Shown piece after piece: positions 30,427 through 39,801 of a stretch of 64,000 bases of DNA. The first letter of the stretch is position 1. Every line of letters starts with the position of its first letter. Position numbers and translations under genes: made by a program. A model generated the notes under the pieces. It made no database searches. It had not been told where the DNA came from and was given only the letters and a program-made list of their open reading frames with translations. Source of the stretch: Bin80 sp965220935 (GTDB taxonomy: Bacteria > Bacteroidota > Rhodothermia > Rhodothermales > Bin80); assembly GCA_965220935.1 (NCBI GenBank), contig OZ244857.1:3348001-3412000 (forward strand), written 5' to 3'.

Positions 30427-30779
30427 TTTATTTTATTATAATGGATAAAGAACAATGTTGCAATTTAGTAAATTTCTGAATATATTCAAGTTTTTTCAGT
30501 CTAAAAACTTAATAATTAGCCAAAAAATGTATTTTTTCTTGAATATTTACGCTTAAATGAATCTCAAAATAGATTATTATGCCAGCCAGAGTGGCTTGTT
30601 TATGATCCCCCGCCTACACATATAACTCAAATGTGGTGCAATCTTAGGAATCTGGAAACTAAATTACTGGGTTTCAGAAAGGAACATGATCTGTTTAACG
30701 GCTACACACCCTGATTGGGTGTTGTCATGAAATTTGACTTGATCGGGAATGCGTAACTCAACCTTGAGTATGTAGTGGG
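30427..30779. other. AT-rich upstream region of amt
   Basis: About 350 bases with no ORF. The segment next to amt (30430-30560) is extremely AT-rich and should contain the promoter and any nitrogen-control site. I see no clear palindromic operator. Confidence 0.4.
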
Positions 30780-31763
30780 TTACTGGTTATCTCTTTGTAT
30801 CACTGCACAAAAATCATCAAACCGTTTTGGTGTCATCGGCACATCAAAAACGAGTCCAATTACACTTGACCATCCCCGCAGAAAATAATACCAACCATCT
30901 TCCACTATCAACGATCTATGATGGGATTGTTGTATCGCCTGATGCAGAAATGGGCGGCTGCCACGATAATTCAGTTCCCATACGACTCCATTCATTGGAA
31001 AACATACTGCATCAGTCGCGGGTGAGCCAGGTACATCCTTCCCCATTCCTGTGGCATTGATCACCATTGAAAATGGGGGTAGATCCGAAATTAATTGATC
31101 ACAAACCGATGCACTGCTTGAATGAATTAGTTCAACCACTACTTTATTGGAGGACAATCGCTCAATCACCCGTGAGCAATGCTCTATATTATCCGCGCGC
31201 TTTTCAACCACCTGAATAAAGGATGGACAATTCAAATGTTGCCTTAATATAGTTACAATCAACGCAATGCACGCCCCGCCACCACCCAATACCAAAATAC
31301 CAGACTTTTTGTGATTCCTCCACCAGTCGGAAGGTAAAAACTTCCTCATTGACAGACCACAATTTTCTGGATCAACGGCATGCCCCCATAGTTTTCCATG
31401 GCGCTTATACAAAGCCGAAACCTCCCCAGTCAATGCAGCCTCATCTGTATAATGATCAATTAATTGATCTGCCGCGCGTACGATAGATAATTTATGAGAT
31501 GTAACCAGAGCTCCATATATCTGAGGATCTACTTTGATTTGGTCTATGGCACGATAATGTGCACCCAGAGATCCGTCAATGGGCAAATTAACGCCCCGTA
31601 GAGAGGCTCCGTGAATGCCCAAGGCATGTGCCCAATCTGGGAACAATTTTAATGACTTTGAGTCCTGAGTCTGCACGCCCAGAAACTCCATAATTTTTAT
31701 TTGTTGACCACTCCCATTCATAAAAAATGAGTAGCAGCAATGGTCACCGGTTAGGATGATCAT
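30780..31763 (-). CDS. Shikimate dehydrogenase-like oxidoreductase
   Basis: Up to 327 residues; starts at 31721 (MNGSGQQIK) or 31691 (MEFLGVQTQ) fit the family better, because the first fourteen codons look non-coding. The N-terminal substrate domain keeps the lysine in GALVTSHKLSIV, equivalent to AroE VTxPHK. The Rossmann domain has LGGGGACIAL and then VINATGMGKDVPGSP. The usual AroE SxS substrate motif is altered (GVNLPIDGS). It is therefore an AroE/YdiB-type paralogue rather than a standard biosynthetic AroE, and its true substrate is uncertain. It stands alone, downstream of an empty region. Confidence 0.75.
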   Translation of the reverse strand: MIILTGDHCCYSFFMNGSGQQIKIMEFLGVQTQDSKSLKLFPDWAHALGIHGASLRGVNLPIDGSLGAHYRAIDQIKVDPQIYGALVTSHKLSIVRAADQLIDHYTDEAALTGEVSALYKRHGKLWGHAVDPENCGLSMRKFLPSDWWRNHKKSGILVLGGGGACIALIVTILRQHLNCPSFIQVVEKRADNIEHCSRVIERLSSNKVVVELIHSSSASVCDQLISDLPPFSMVINATGMGKDVPGSPATDAVCFPMNGVVWELNYRGSRPFLHQAIQQSHHRSLIVEDGWYYFLRGWSSVIGLVFDVPMTPKRFDDFCAVIQRDNQ

Positions 31764-32207
31764 TGATCTGATAGATCAGAATTGCTGCATGAGATGACGT
31801 AAATTTTTCACTCGGCTCTCTTCTATGTTCGCAGAAGATTCCGTCTGCTACATTATTCACTGATACAGAATATCTAATCAAACTGTCAGCCACACTGATC
31901 CATTTTATGGTGAAAATAACGATACTAGAGCAAGGAGAAATGTTTTACACAGATACATGATACTCTCCGTCGCCTGTTAAAATATACTAAACACTAACAG
32001 ATTATTCAATGGTTTTTCCCTTGATAATGGACTACTTCACGACTTGAAGAGCCTTGATATACTGACGAATATCGCTACAATTACATTATTGTAGGCTCTT
32101 TCATTAAATACAAAACATCTGATATTCACTTAGTTACAGTGACTCACAAATTTGATGAGATGTGATCAGGTATCTCGCTGCTAATACCCTAGTCGTCCAC
32201 AGTCACA
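31764..32207. other. Intergenic region without supported gene
   Basis: About 440 AT-rich bases. No ORF above noise, no RNA motif and no repeat were recognised. Confidence 0.4.
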
Positions 32208-32702
32208 TCAAGTGACTATCAATACGCCTTGCATGAGTGTATAGTGTCCCGGATAGGTGCAAATAAAGCGATATCTTCCGGGCGCAGGGGTCGTAAATTT
32301 CACTTGAACTGTTTCACCAGGTTCTGCCATTGGAGTCGCAACCAGTATTGCATCATCTTGTGGAAGATAACCATTGTTCTCACCGGCCATAATCGCTGCC
32401 GCTCCAACACGATTCACATCCTCATCACTATCTGATGTTAGGATCACAATATTATGAACCATGCTCGGCAATGTCGCAGTATTTTCTAGAACTAGTGTTA
32501 CGTCTTCTCCTGCAGGAGCTGTGATTGAGTTAATGTCATACTTCATCTCATTTCCATCGGGGCGAACTACAAATTGAAGAACATCAGAATCTGTATTTTC
32601 TTCTGTTGACACGGTGTCAGTATCTGAATTATTTTCTCCTCCACAAGCTATAAATGTCACCATAAGCGTGACGATCAAAACAGCGTTCAAGAAATATTTC
32701 AT
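32208..32702 (-). CDS. Azurin/plastocyanin-like cupredoxin lipoprotein
   Basis: 164 residues. A lipoprotein signal ends in the lipobox FIAC (Cys20), followed by a low-complexity acidic linker (about 22-40) and a cupredoxin domain. Type 1 copper ligands are visible as His83 (MVHNIVIL), Cys148, His153 and Met157 (FICTYPGHYTLMQG). This His-Cys-His-Met set marks a mononuclear blue copper electron carrier anchored on the periplasmic side of a membrane. The partner could be a cytochrome oxidase or nitrite reductase; none is encoded in the window. Confidence 0.92.
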   Translation of the reverse strand: MKYFLNAVLIVTLMVTFIACGGENNSDTDTVSTEENTDSDVLQFVVRPDGNEMKYDINSITAPAGEDVTLVLENTATLPSMVHNIVILTSDSDEDVNRVGAAAIMAGENNGYLPQDDAILVATPMAEPGETVQVKFTTPAPGRYRFICTYPGHYTLMQGVLIVT

Positions 32703-33459
32703 GAATTAAATTGAGTTAGTGAAAAAATAAAATCTACCATCCAATAGTAAAACATATTAAACCGATCTCAACCACCGTACTCACGCTGAAAAATAACGCA
32801 GGAAGACTTGACAATTAGAGTATCGTGGACGATGACTGACTTCAAAAGGGTTTTAATTGTACACAGGTTAATTGTTCAGAGAGTTGTCTCGTTTGAATCT
32901 ACCATTGAATTGATAGTTCGCCGCGTAGACTTAATATTTATTTTATTTATCTTCTTAGAGGAAAGAGAATGATTCAGTCTAAATCAAAAAGCAGATACCA
33001 AATTCTCTTTGACTTGACAGCGTTTTCCTCATTCAAATACCAGGCAGCTCGTTAATCTCAAGGATCTGCATGATGAAACTGAGAATTTCTTCTTGATGAA
33101 CTGTCGCACTTCCAAATTCAGTCTTCTGGTTCTAAAATATCATGGGGCATCTGTCTAAACAACTTGTGAGTGAATATTACAAGCTCCGTACAGATGAGTC
33201 CAAGATCACCTGTGCAATGACGGTCAACAAATCCCACTACAGTTGATTCAATGCCGATTATTAGAGAGGATCATGTGTTATAATCTTTATGTCTGATATC
33301 TGGCACTCATCCGAGATTCAAAATAAGCAACTAAGTGAGCAGACTAAGTTTATCTCATGATTCAATTTTTTCTTGTGATCAACGTTCCAAACAATATTGA
33401 TGGTAACCTATAGGTTTGCCATCAAGACCTCGTTGTCTATTTCGCTATTGACTCAACCA
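32703..33459. other. Intergenic region upstream of sulfatase 1
   Basis: About 750 bases between divergent genes. A weak 34-codon ORF (about 33141-33245) and other short ones have no recognisable content. It shares the 12-mer GTTCGCCGCGTA (about 32918) with the empty region at about 40190; the meaning is unknown. Confidence 0.35.
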
Positions 33460-34869
33460 ATGCCTAAATTTACCTTCTTTTTCTTACTCCTCCTCACCGC
33501 GTGTAATACCGAGCGAGTTAAGCATCCAAATGTTGTGATCATGTTTGTAGATGATATGGGCTACGGTGATATCCATCATTTTGATACTCCAAACCTTGAT
33601 CAAATGATAGAGGATGGGGTTCACTTTACAGATTTTTATGTGAGTCAAGCCGTCTGCTCTGCCTCTCGTGCGTCCCTCCTAACTGGAAACTATGCAAACA
33701 GAATTGGGATTCATGGCGCATTAGGGCCATCAAACACCCACGGACTCCATCAAAATGAAATCACCCTTGGCGAATTATTTCAATCTCAAGGATATGCTAC
33801 CGCAGCTTATGGAAAATGGCATCTTGGACATCATCCAGAATTTCTTCCTCTTGAACATGGATTTGATGATTACTATGGAATCCCATACTCAAATGACATG
33901 TGGCCTTTTCATCCAGAAAACCCTGATGCATGGGGGAATTTACCCACAATAGAAAGAGATTCAATCATCGGCTATAATACCGATCAATCCTTATTTACAA
34001 CAGAGTTTACCGATCGCGGTGTAGCGTTTATTCAATCGCATGCATCTGCCGAAATCCCGTTTTTTCTCTATATCGCGCATCCGATGCCACATGTCCCGTT
34101 ATTTGTATCTAAACGTCGTCAAGGTATCACTGGTGCGGGTCTCTACAGCGATGTGATTCATGAAATTGATTGGTCCATTGGTGAAATCCTCAACGCTCTT
34201 CAAGGCACAGGAATTGATGACCAAACACTAGTGATATTTGCTAGTGATAATGGCCCATGGCTGAGCTATGGCACCCATGCTGGAAGCTCTGGCCCGTTAC
34301 GTGAAGGCAAAGGAACAGCGTGGGAAGGGGGTGTCAGAGTTCCATTTATCGCCCAATGGTCAGGGACAATCCCACAGGGTTTAACAATTCCAACACCCGC
34401 AATGACCATTGACCTATTCCCCACGCTTGCATACCTGATTGACGCGCCGCTCCCAAACCACCCGATAGATGGCAAGAATATATGGCCTCTAATGAGCGGT
34501 CAGAGCGAGCATTCTCCCCAGAAAGCCTACTTTTTCTATTATCGGCAGAATGAGCTTCATGCATTGCGTAGTCGGCAATGGAAACTTTACTTTCCTCATC
34601 AATACCGAACAATGGATGGACAGAAGGCCGGTGCAGATGGAATACCAGGAAAGTACACGCACCGCCAGACTGGGCTGGAACTCTATGATTTGACTGCAGA
34701 TATCGGTGAAACGCTTGATGTTTCACAGTCACATCCAGAGGTGGTTGAGCAACTGACCCTACTGGCAGATAGCATGCGTCTGGTCCTTGGAGATCAGTTA
34801 CAAGGAGTTGCTGGATCGCAGATTCGGGCACCTGGGCAAATTCAATCGACTTCACCAGATGACCCATAA
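33460..34869 (+). CDS. Sulfatase (CxAxR type), lipoprotein
   Basis: About 469 residues from the ATG at 33460. I prefer this to the ATG at 33397 because MPKFTFFFLLLLTAC is a clean lipoprotein signal with lipobox LTAC. The type I sulfatase core is complete: metal-binding VVIMFVDDMGYGD, the formylglycine motif CSASR (Cys66) followed by ASLLTGNY, GKWHLG, and the C-terminal metal site FASDNGPW. Cys66 must be converted to formylglycine by a maturase; none is encoded in the window. It hydrolyses sulfate esters, probably of marine polysaccharides, outside the cytoplasm. Confidence 0.92.
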   Translation: MPKFTFFFLLLLTACNTERVKHPNVVIMFVDDMGYGDIHHFDTPNLDQMIEDGVHFTDFYVSQAVCSASRASLLTGNYANRIGIHGALGPSNTHGLHQNEITLGELFQSQGYATAAYGKWHLGHHPEFLPLEHGFDDYYGIPYSNDMWPFHPENPDAWGNLPTIERDSIIGYNTDQSLFTTEFTDRGVAFIQSHASAEIPFFLYIAHPMPHVPLFVSKRRQGITGAGLYSDVIHEIDWSIGEILNALQGTGIDDQTLVIFASDNGPWLSYGTHAGSSGPLREGKGTAWEGGVRVPFIAQWSGTIPQGLTIPTPAMTIDLFPTLAYLIDAPLPNHPIDGKNIWPLMSGQSEHSPQKAYFFYYRQNELHALRSRQWKLYFPHQYRTMDGQKAGADGIPGKYTHRQTGLELYDLTADIGETLDVSQSHPEVVEQLTLLADSMRLVLGDQLQGVAGSQIRAPGQIQSTSPDDP

Positions 34870-34939
34870 TTCGGTGCCTTTTAGCCTCATGTGCGTTCAA
34901 GCGCATGATCCAATTGAAATAGATCTATAATTCAATTAA

Positions 34940-36400
34940 ATGAAGCGCAATCCTAATGCAGATATCGGGGTTATCGGTCTCGCGGTGATGGGACAAAATC
35001 TCGTCTTAAATATGAATGATCATGGGTTCACCGTGGCGGTATATAATAGGACGGCCTCTAAGATGAATGAATTTCTTGCCGGACCTGCTTCCAATACATC
35101 TGTTCATGGTAGCCGCTCATTAAACGAACTGATCTCTACGCTGAAGCCCCCCCGACGCGTAATGCTTATGGTCAAAGCAGGCCTGACCGTTGATCAAACA
35201 ATTGCCTCACTCACTCCACTTCTTGATGCTGGCGATATTATCATAGATGGAGGGAATTCGTATTATCATGATACAATTCGGCGCACAAAGGAACTTGAGG
35301 ATAAAGGATTGCTATTTATTGGCACGGGTGTCTCTGGGGGAGAGGAAGGTGCGCGTACAGGGCCGAGTATCATGCCAGGAGGGAGTATTGAGGCATGGCC
35401 TCATGTGCAATCAATTTTTCAAAGTATTGCCGCAAAAGTTGATCATTCTCCGTGCTGTGAATGGCTCGGACCCGATGGCGCGGGGCATTTTGTAAAAATG
35501 GTTCATAACGGGATTGAATATGGAGATATGCAAATCATCGCAGAATCCTATCATATGATGAAAAATTTGCTTGGACTCTCCAACCTGCAAATGCAAGATG
35601 TCTACGCCGAATGGAATCAGGGAAAACTTGATTCATATCTAATAGAGATCACTCGGGATATTCTTGGCTATCAAGACGTAGATGGCCATTACGTATTGGA
35701 TACAATTCTTGACTCGGCTGGACAAAAGGGTACGGGCAAATGGACTGCAGCGAGTGCATTGGATCAGGGAGTTCCTCTGACATTAATCGCCGAGGCGGTC
35801 TTCTCGCGTTTCCTATCGGCTTTAAAAGATGAGAGAACCCTCGCCTCAACACTGCTGAATGGTCCCTCATCTACGTATCATCCATATGACTTTAAAGAAT
35901 TGATTCGTGATTTGCACGATGCTGTATACGCAGCAAAGATTATGTCTTATGCCCAAGGATATATGCTCCTACATGCGGCATCTCAAAAATATGATTGGCC
36001 ATTAGATTATGGAAATATTGCACTGATGTGGAGGGGAGGCTGCATCATCCGATCCGCATTCTTAGGGAAAATCAAACAGGCATTTGACGATGCGCCTGAT
36101 CTTATCAACCTTCTACATGCCCCTTACTTTACCCAAGCCCTTGCCACGTCTCAAATGGCATGGCGCAGAATTGTTGCAACTAGTGCGACTTGTGGTATTC
36201 CTACACCTGCGATCAGTGGTGCACTCTCATTTTATGATGGGTATCGGCAGTCGCAGGGACCTGCCAACTTAATTCAGGCTCAGCGAGATTACTTCGGAGC
36301 GCATACCTACGAGCGGATTGATAAGCCATTAGGGACTTACTTTCATACCAACTGGACAGGTACTGGTGGAGCCGTCACTGCTGGGTCATACGATGCGTAA
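34940..36400 (+). CDS. gnd: 6-phosphogluconate dehydrogenase (decarboxylating)
   Basis: 486 residues, the full length of the long-chain form. NADP-binding Rossmann start IGVIGLAVMGQNLVLNMNDHG, substrate motif GTGVSGGEEGARTGPSIMPGG, and the family signature GPDGAGHFVKMVHNGIEYGDMQ with its catalytic lysine are all present. It oxidises 6-phosphogluconate to ribulose 5-phosphate, CO2 and NADPH in the cytoplasm. The nucleoside hydrolase gene begins 3 bases after its stop, so both probably share a transcript that feeds pentose phosphate metabolism. Confidence 0.97.
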   Translation: MKRNPNADIGVIGLAVMGQNLVLNMNDHGFTVAVYNRTASKMNEFLAGPASNTSVHGSRSLNELISTLKPPRRVMLMVKAGLTVDQTIASLTPLLDAGDIIIDGGNSYYHDTIRRTKELEDKGLLFIGTGVSGGEEGARTGPSIMPGGSIEAWPHVQSIFQSIAAKVDHSPCCEWLGPDGAGHFVKMVHNGIEYGDMQIIAESYHMMKNLLGLSNLQMQDVYAEWNQGKLDSYLIEITRDILGYQDVDGHYVLDTILDSAGQKGTGKWTAASALDQGVPLTLIAEAVFSRFLSALKDERTLASTLLNGPSSTYHPYDFKELIRDLHDAVYAAKIMSYAQGYMLLHAASQKYDWPLDYGNIALMWRGGCIIRSAFLGKIKQAFDDAPDLINLLHAPYFTQALATSQMAWRRIVATSATCGIPTPAISGALSFYDGYRQSQGPANLIQAQRDYFGAHTYERIDKPLGTYFHTNWTGTGGAVTAGSYDA

Positions 36401-36403
36401 TCT

Positions 36404-37345
36404 ATGGACTACCCCATTATTGTAGACACTGATGCAGGTCCAGACGACCTGCTCGCACTTGGATACCTTCTAGTTCATCCGTCCATCCATGTGGAAGCCA
36501 TCACGATTACTTATGGCCTTGCCGATGCCGATCAGGCGGCGATCAATATTGCTCGCATAGTTGCAGGGTTTGCAAAGGGACATATCCCTGTCTATATCGG
36601 CCATTCTAAACCCTCCGCTGGCAATGCGGCATTCCCCAAGCGATGGAGACAGATTTCTAATCAGCTGCCAGGCGTTAGTCTTCCGAGTGCTTATATCCCC
36701 CCAGAGGACGAGCACGCAGTTTCATTTCTTCAACGTCGACTCTCGCGTGCCTCCCGCCCAGTGCATGTACTCTCTCTTGGTGCTCTAACGAATCTGACTT
36801 CAATGGATATGACAAGCGCTCCTGCAATTAAAGAACTCGTGATCATGGGCGGTGCAATTGATGTGTCTGGGAATGTGAATCATTCTGAGGAATTTGTCTC
36901 AACCACAAGCACCTCTGAATGGAACTTCTACGCCGATCCACTGGCTGCGTGTACTGTTTTCTCATCCGACTTACCAATCACACTCATTCCCTTGGATGCG
37001 ACCAATCAAGTACCCGTGAGAATTCCCTTCATTGATCAGTTCACAAAAATGGCACGCTGTCCAGTTGGACGCATGACCGCCCAAGTAATGGAGGCGGTCC
37101 GCCCGTACGCACAGCAGGGAGTATTTTACGCCTGGGATCCATTGGCAGCCGTTTACTTAGTTCACCGCGAAGTTGTAAAATTATCCCGATTTCCAGTCTC
37201 AATTGAGGCCTCTGGGCCATACGCTGGCACATCTCGCAGGTCTGATACGGGAAATGAAATCTCGGTTGCTATGGATGCAAGAGGAGACTTGTTTATGGAT
37301 TATTTCACTGCTCCTTTTGCCAAAACCGCCGACGCATATAATTAA
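36404..37345 (+). CDS. Inosine-uridine preferring nucleoside hydrolase family protein
   Basis: 313 residues. The calcium-binding signature VDTDAGPDDLLALGYLL is at the N-terminus, with the second-shell segment LVIMGGAIDVSGNVN and a later acidic/His region (YAWDPLAAVYLVH). It cleaves the N-glycosidic bond of nucleosides to base and ribose. It lies 3 bases after gnd, which fits ribose salvage. Specificity (purine, pyrimidine or other) is not readable. Confidence 0.9.
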   Translation: MDYPIIVDTDAGPDDLLALGYLLVHPSIHVEAITITYGLADADQAAINIARIVAGFAKGHIPVYIGHSKPSAGNAAFPKRWRQISNQLPGVSLPSAYIPPEDEHAVSFLQRRLSRASRPVHVLSLGALTNLTSMDMTSAPAIKELVIMGGAIDVSGNVNHSEEFVSTTSTSEWNFYADPLAACTVFSSDLPITLIPLDATNQVPVRIPFIDQFTKMARCPVGRMTAQVMEAVRPYAQQGVFYAWDPLAAVYLVHREVVKLSRFPVSIEASGPYAGTSRRSDTGNEISVAMDARGDLFMDYFTAPFAKTADAYN

Positions 37346-37358
37346 CGCATCGCCACGA

Positions 37359-37829
37359 CTACCGTCTCCAAAAGACAGAAATGATATACGCTATAAACGT
37401 GGTATACAGCGTATTTCCTATACATAAAATCAAGGCGAGATTCTCACTACTGATTCCGTCCTGCAACAGCACGAACATAAAAAACAATACATTATGGATG
37501 AGTGCAACAGCCGAAGTAATCTCAAGAATTCTACGTTGGGATCTTTGAAAAACCTCACTGTCAATCAGATCCAATGTGCCGATCAAAAATCCCATTAGAG
37601 TCTTGACAAACATATGCGTTCCCCATAGGCCATAAATTGCGTCCAACCCAAATCCAGCCAGAAACCCCGCCAAAGCTCCGCCAACCTGACCATAACGCAA
37701 TGACACCCAGATGACAAATAATAATACGACATCGGGCGTTGATCCCCATAGGCTTAATCTCCCGAAGAAAAGCCACTGTAGAGTGACGGTGATGAGTCCT
37801 GCAATCAAGCATGGTACTATATTGCGCAT
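37359..37829 (-). CDS. mreD: Rod shape-determining protein MreD
   Basis: 156 residues with about five transmembrane helices. MreD features include the start LIAGLITVTLQWLFF, PDVVLLFVIWVSLRYGQVGGALAGFLAGFGLDAIYG and FVKTLMGFLIGTL. It belongs to the elongasome with MreB, MreC and RodA. It is separated from mreB/mreC, which are not in the window. It converges on the gnd/nucleoside hydrolase unit with 13 bases between stops. Confidence 0.88.
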   Translation of the reverse strand: MRNIVPCLIAGLITVTLQWLFFGRLSLWGSTPDVVLLFVIWVSLRYGQVGGALAGFLAGFGLDAIYGLWGTHMFVKTLMGFLIGTLDLIDSEVFQRSQRRILEITSAVALIHNVLFFMFVLLQDGISSENLALILCIGNTLYTTFIAYIISVFWRR

Positions 37830-37893
37830 AAATCTGCTAAAAACTTAAATCAGTTTAATCGGTATCATAATATCTAATACTTTCCTAAAAAAC

Positions 37894-38172
37894 ATGCCCA
37901 AGAACAGAAAATCTCATGCATCTTCGTCGAAAAGGCGGCGCATGCAAAAACGATTGATGATCCTGTTGCCTCATAATTATGCACTCATTGCCATTGGTGT
38001 TCTGGCTGTTGTGGTTGGATATGCAATCATGCGGATTGAGAATGAGGTAGATGGCGTTCTGTCTCTTTACGTTGCTCCAATATTGATTCTGGGAGGCTAT
38101 CTCGAAATCATCTATGCGATTTTATGGCGGGACACTACTGGTACAGATAATAGTCTTCGCTCTTCCGAATAA
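37894..38172 (+). CDS. DUF3098 small membrane protein
   Basis: 92 residues: a basic N-terminus (KSHASSSKRRRMQKR) and two transmembrane helices (YALIAIGVLAVVVGYAIM and LYVAPILILGGYLEIIYAIL). The pattern matches DUF3098, found mainly in Bacteroidota and often near cell-division ftsX/uppP genes. Function unknown. Its 3' end overlaps the 3' end of the minus-strand NamZ-like gene by 38 bases. Confidence 0.8.
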   Translation: MPKNRKSHASSSKRRRMQKRLMILLPHNYALIAIGVLAVVVGYAIMRIENEVDGVLSLYVAPILILGGYLEIIYAILWRDTTGTDNSLRSSE

Positions 38173-39370
38173 ATTCTGCAATCTCGGGTTGCCATGATGA
38201 AATAATTTCTTCTGGCGACATCGTATTCAACATCATCGCCAGTTGAGATGTCCCTGAAAGTTTCCCTAGCCACTCAGTCCTTGACAAAAATTTCTCAGTA
38301 TCTGGGACCGCATGATAGTAAGCATGCAAAATATGGATTCCAGTCTCGACCGGTTGATAACTCTGCCGATCAGTGATCTGAATTCTGAGGCCTTGAATTA
38401 ATTGGCCATTGAGTTTCGGGGGGGAGCTCTTGCTATCCAGCGGCGCGGGGGTGAATTCAGAGAGTTCAAAAACTACACCTGGCAATGTCTTACCGTTTAG
38501 CGCTGTGGCGATTTGTTGTCCATCTACGTCGGCTGTTCCTACTTGTAAGAACGGGGTAAGTGTGCCTCGGCCTTCACTGCCTGATGTGGCTTCAAAAAAG
38601 CAGGTACCTGGGTAGACCAACGCAGTCTCAAAGGTGGGAATATTCGGACTCGTTGGAATCCAGAGGCGACCAGTATCTGGCCACTGCATATTCCGTGACC
38701 ATCCCTCCATAGCAATGACTCGCAAATCTAGATGCTCCAAATCAGGCAATAACTTTTCTCCCTGAATCATTCTCGCCAACTCACCAACAGATAAGCCATG
38801 CGCGATAGGAATCGCAAATTGCCCTACAAATGAGAGCATTTCTGGTTCAAGAATAAATCCTGACACATAGGATCCAGATAGGGGGTTTGGTCGATCTAAT
38901 ACAACAAACGGAATTCCCGCTTCAGCTGCGGACTGCATAGCTAATCCCATTGTAGAAATATAGGTATAGAATCGGGCCCCAACATCTTGAATATCAAAGA
39001 TCAAAAGGTCAAGATTTTCCAACATCTCCATCGTAGGCCTTTTTGTGGGGCCGTAGAGACTGTACACTGGCGCACCTGTGATCTGGTCAATTCCATCTTC
39101 TACGGACTGACCATGTTCTGCCGTTCCACGGAACCCGTGCTCTGGTCCAAAAATAGCGCCTAATGTAACATTATCGCTATCATGAATCAAATTGATGAGG
39201 TGTTGATCACCAACCAATGTGGTATGATTCACGATTACGCCGACCGTAGCGCCAGATAATTCCTCAAAATCTGAATCAAACAAGCGATCTGCACCCGTGA
39301 GTACTCCATCAATTTGAGCCGATACACTTTGTGCAACGAGTAAGAGCAAGAATGTGAAAATTACCCTCAT
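38135..39370 (-). CDS. DUF1343/NamZ-type exo-beta-N-acetylmuramidase
   Basis: 411 residues with a cleavable signal peptide (MRVIFTFLLLLVAQSVSAQ). DUF1343 hallmarks are VGVIVNHTTLVGDQH, GAIFGPEHGFRGTAEHGQ, YSLYGPTKRPT, LLIFDIQDVGARFYTYISTM, FVVLDRPNPL and YPGTCFFEAT.GSEGRGT. NamZ enzymes remove MurNAc from the non-reducing ends of peptidoglycan fragments in wall recycling. It is exported to the periplasm. Its start overlaps the ndk stop by 4 bases, so the two are coupled. Confidence 0.9.
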   Translation of the reverse strand: MRVIFTFLLLLVAQSVSAQIDGVLTGADRLFDSDFEELSGATVGVIVNHTTLVGDQHLINLIHDSDNVTLGAIFGPEHGFRGTAEHGQSVEDGIDQITGAPVYSLYGPTKRPTMEMLENLDLLIFDIQDVGARFYTYISTMGLAMQSAAEAGIPFVVLDRPNPLSGSYVSGFILEPEMLSFVGQFAIPIAHGLSVGELARMIQGEKLLPDLEHLDLRVIAMEGWSRNMQWPDTGRLWIPTSPNIPTFETALVYPGTCFFEATSGSEGRGTLTPFLQVGTADVDGQQIATALNGKTLPGVVFELSEFTPAPLDSKSSPPKLNGQLIQGLRIQITDRQSYQPVETGIHILHAYYHAVPDTEKFLSRTEWLGKLSGTSQLAMMLNTMSPEEIISSWQPEIAEFIRKSEDYYLYQ

Positions 39371-39801
39371 TTTGCGTCTGCTGGAATTTCAGATTCACCA
39401 AAAAAATATTCAATTTCTATTTGAGCATTGTCGGGTGAATCTGAGCCATGAACAATATTTTCCGATTTGCTGAGCGCGTATAACTTCCTGATTGTTCCGT
39501 CATCCGCATCTTGGGGATCGGTCGCTCCAATTAACTTTCGGAATGCTTTGACAGCATCCTGTTTTTCAAGAACCATTGGAATGCACGGGCCGCTTGTCAT
39601 ATAGTCAATCAGGTCATTAAAAAATGGACGATCTTTGTGAATGTGATAAAACCCTTCTGCACGCGAGCGTGCAAGGTGAAGCATTTGGATAGCACAAATT
39701 TTGAATCCGGCATTTTCAATCTTATGCAAGACCTGCCCCGATAAAGATCTTCGGACGCAATCGGGTTTCAAAATCGCAAGTGTGCGGGTTGTGTTCATCA
39801 T
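39367..39801 (-). CDS. ndk: Nucleoside diphosphate kinase
   Basis: 144 residues, normal length. TLAILKPDCVRR at the start, HKDRPFFNDLIDYMTSGP in the middle and the phospho-histidine signature ENIVHGSDSP near the end are intact. It transfers the gamma phosphate between nucleoside triphosphates and diphosphates through that histidine. It leads a two-gene unit with the NamZ-like gene. Confidence 0.96.
   Translation of the reverse strand: MMNTTRTLAILKPDCVRRSLSGQVLHKIENAGFKICAIQMLHLARSRAEGFYHIHKDRPFFNDLIDYMTSGPCIPMVLEKQDAVKAFRKLIGATDPQDADDGTIRKLYALSKSENIVHGSDSPDNAQIEIEYFFGESEIPADAK

Noticed and set aside
38409..38615. Plus-strand ORF opposite the NamZ-like gene
   Set aside because: Antisense to a well-supported conserved gene; shadow.
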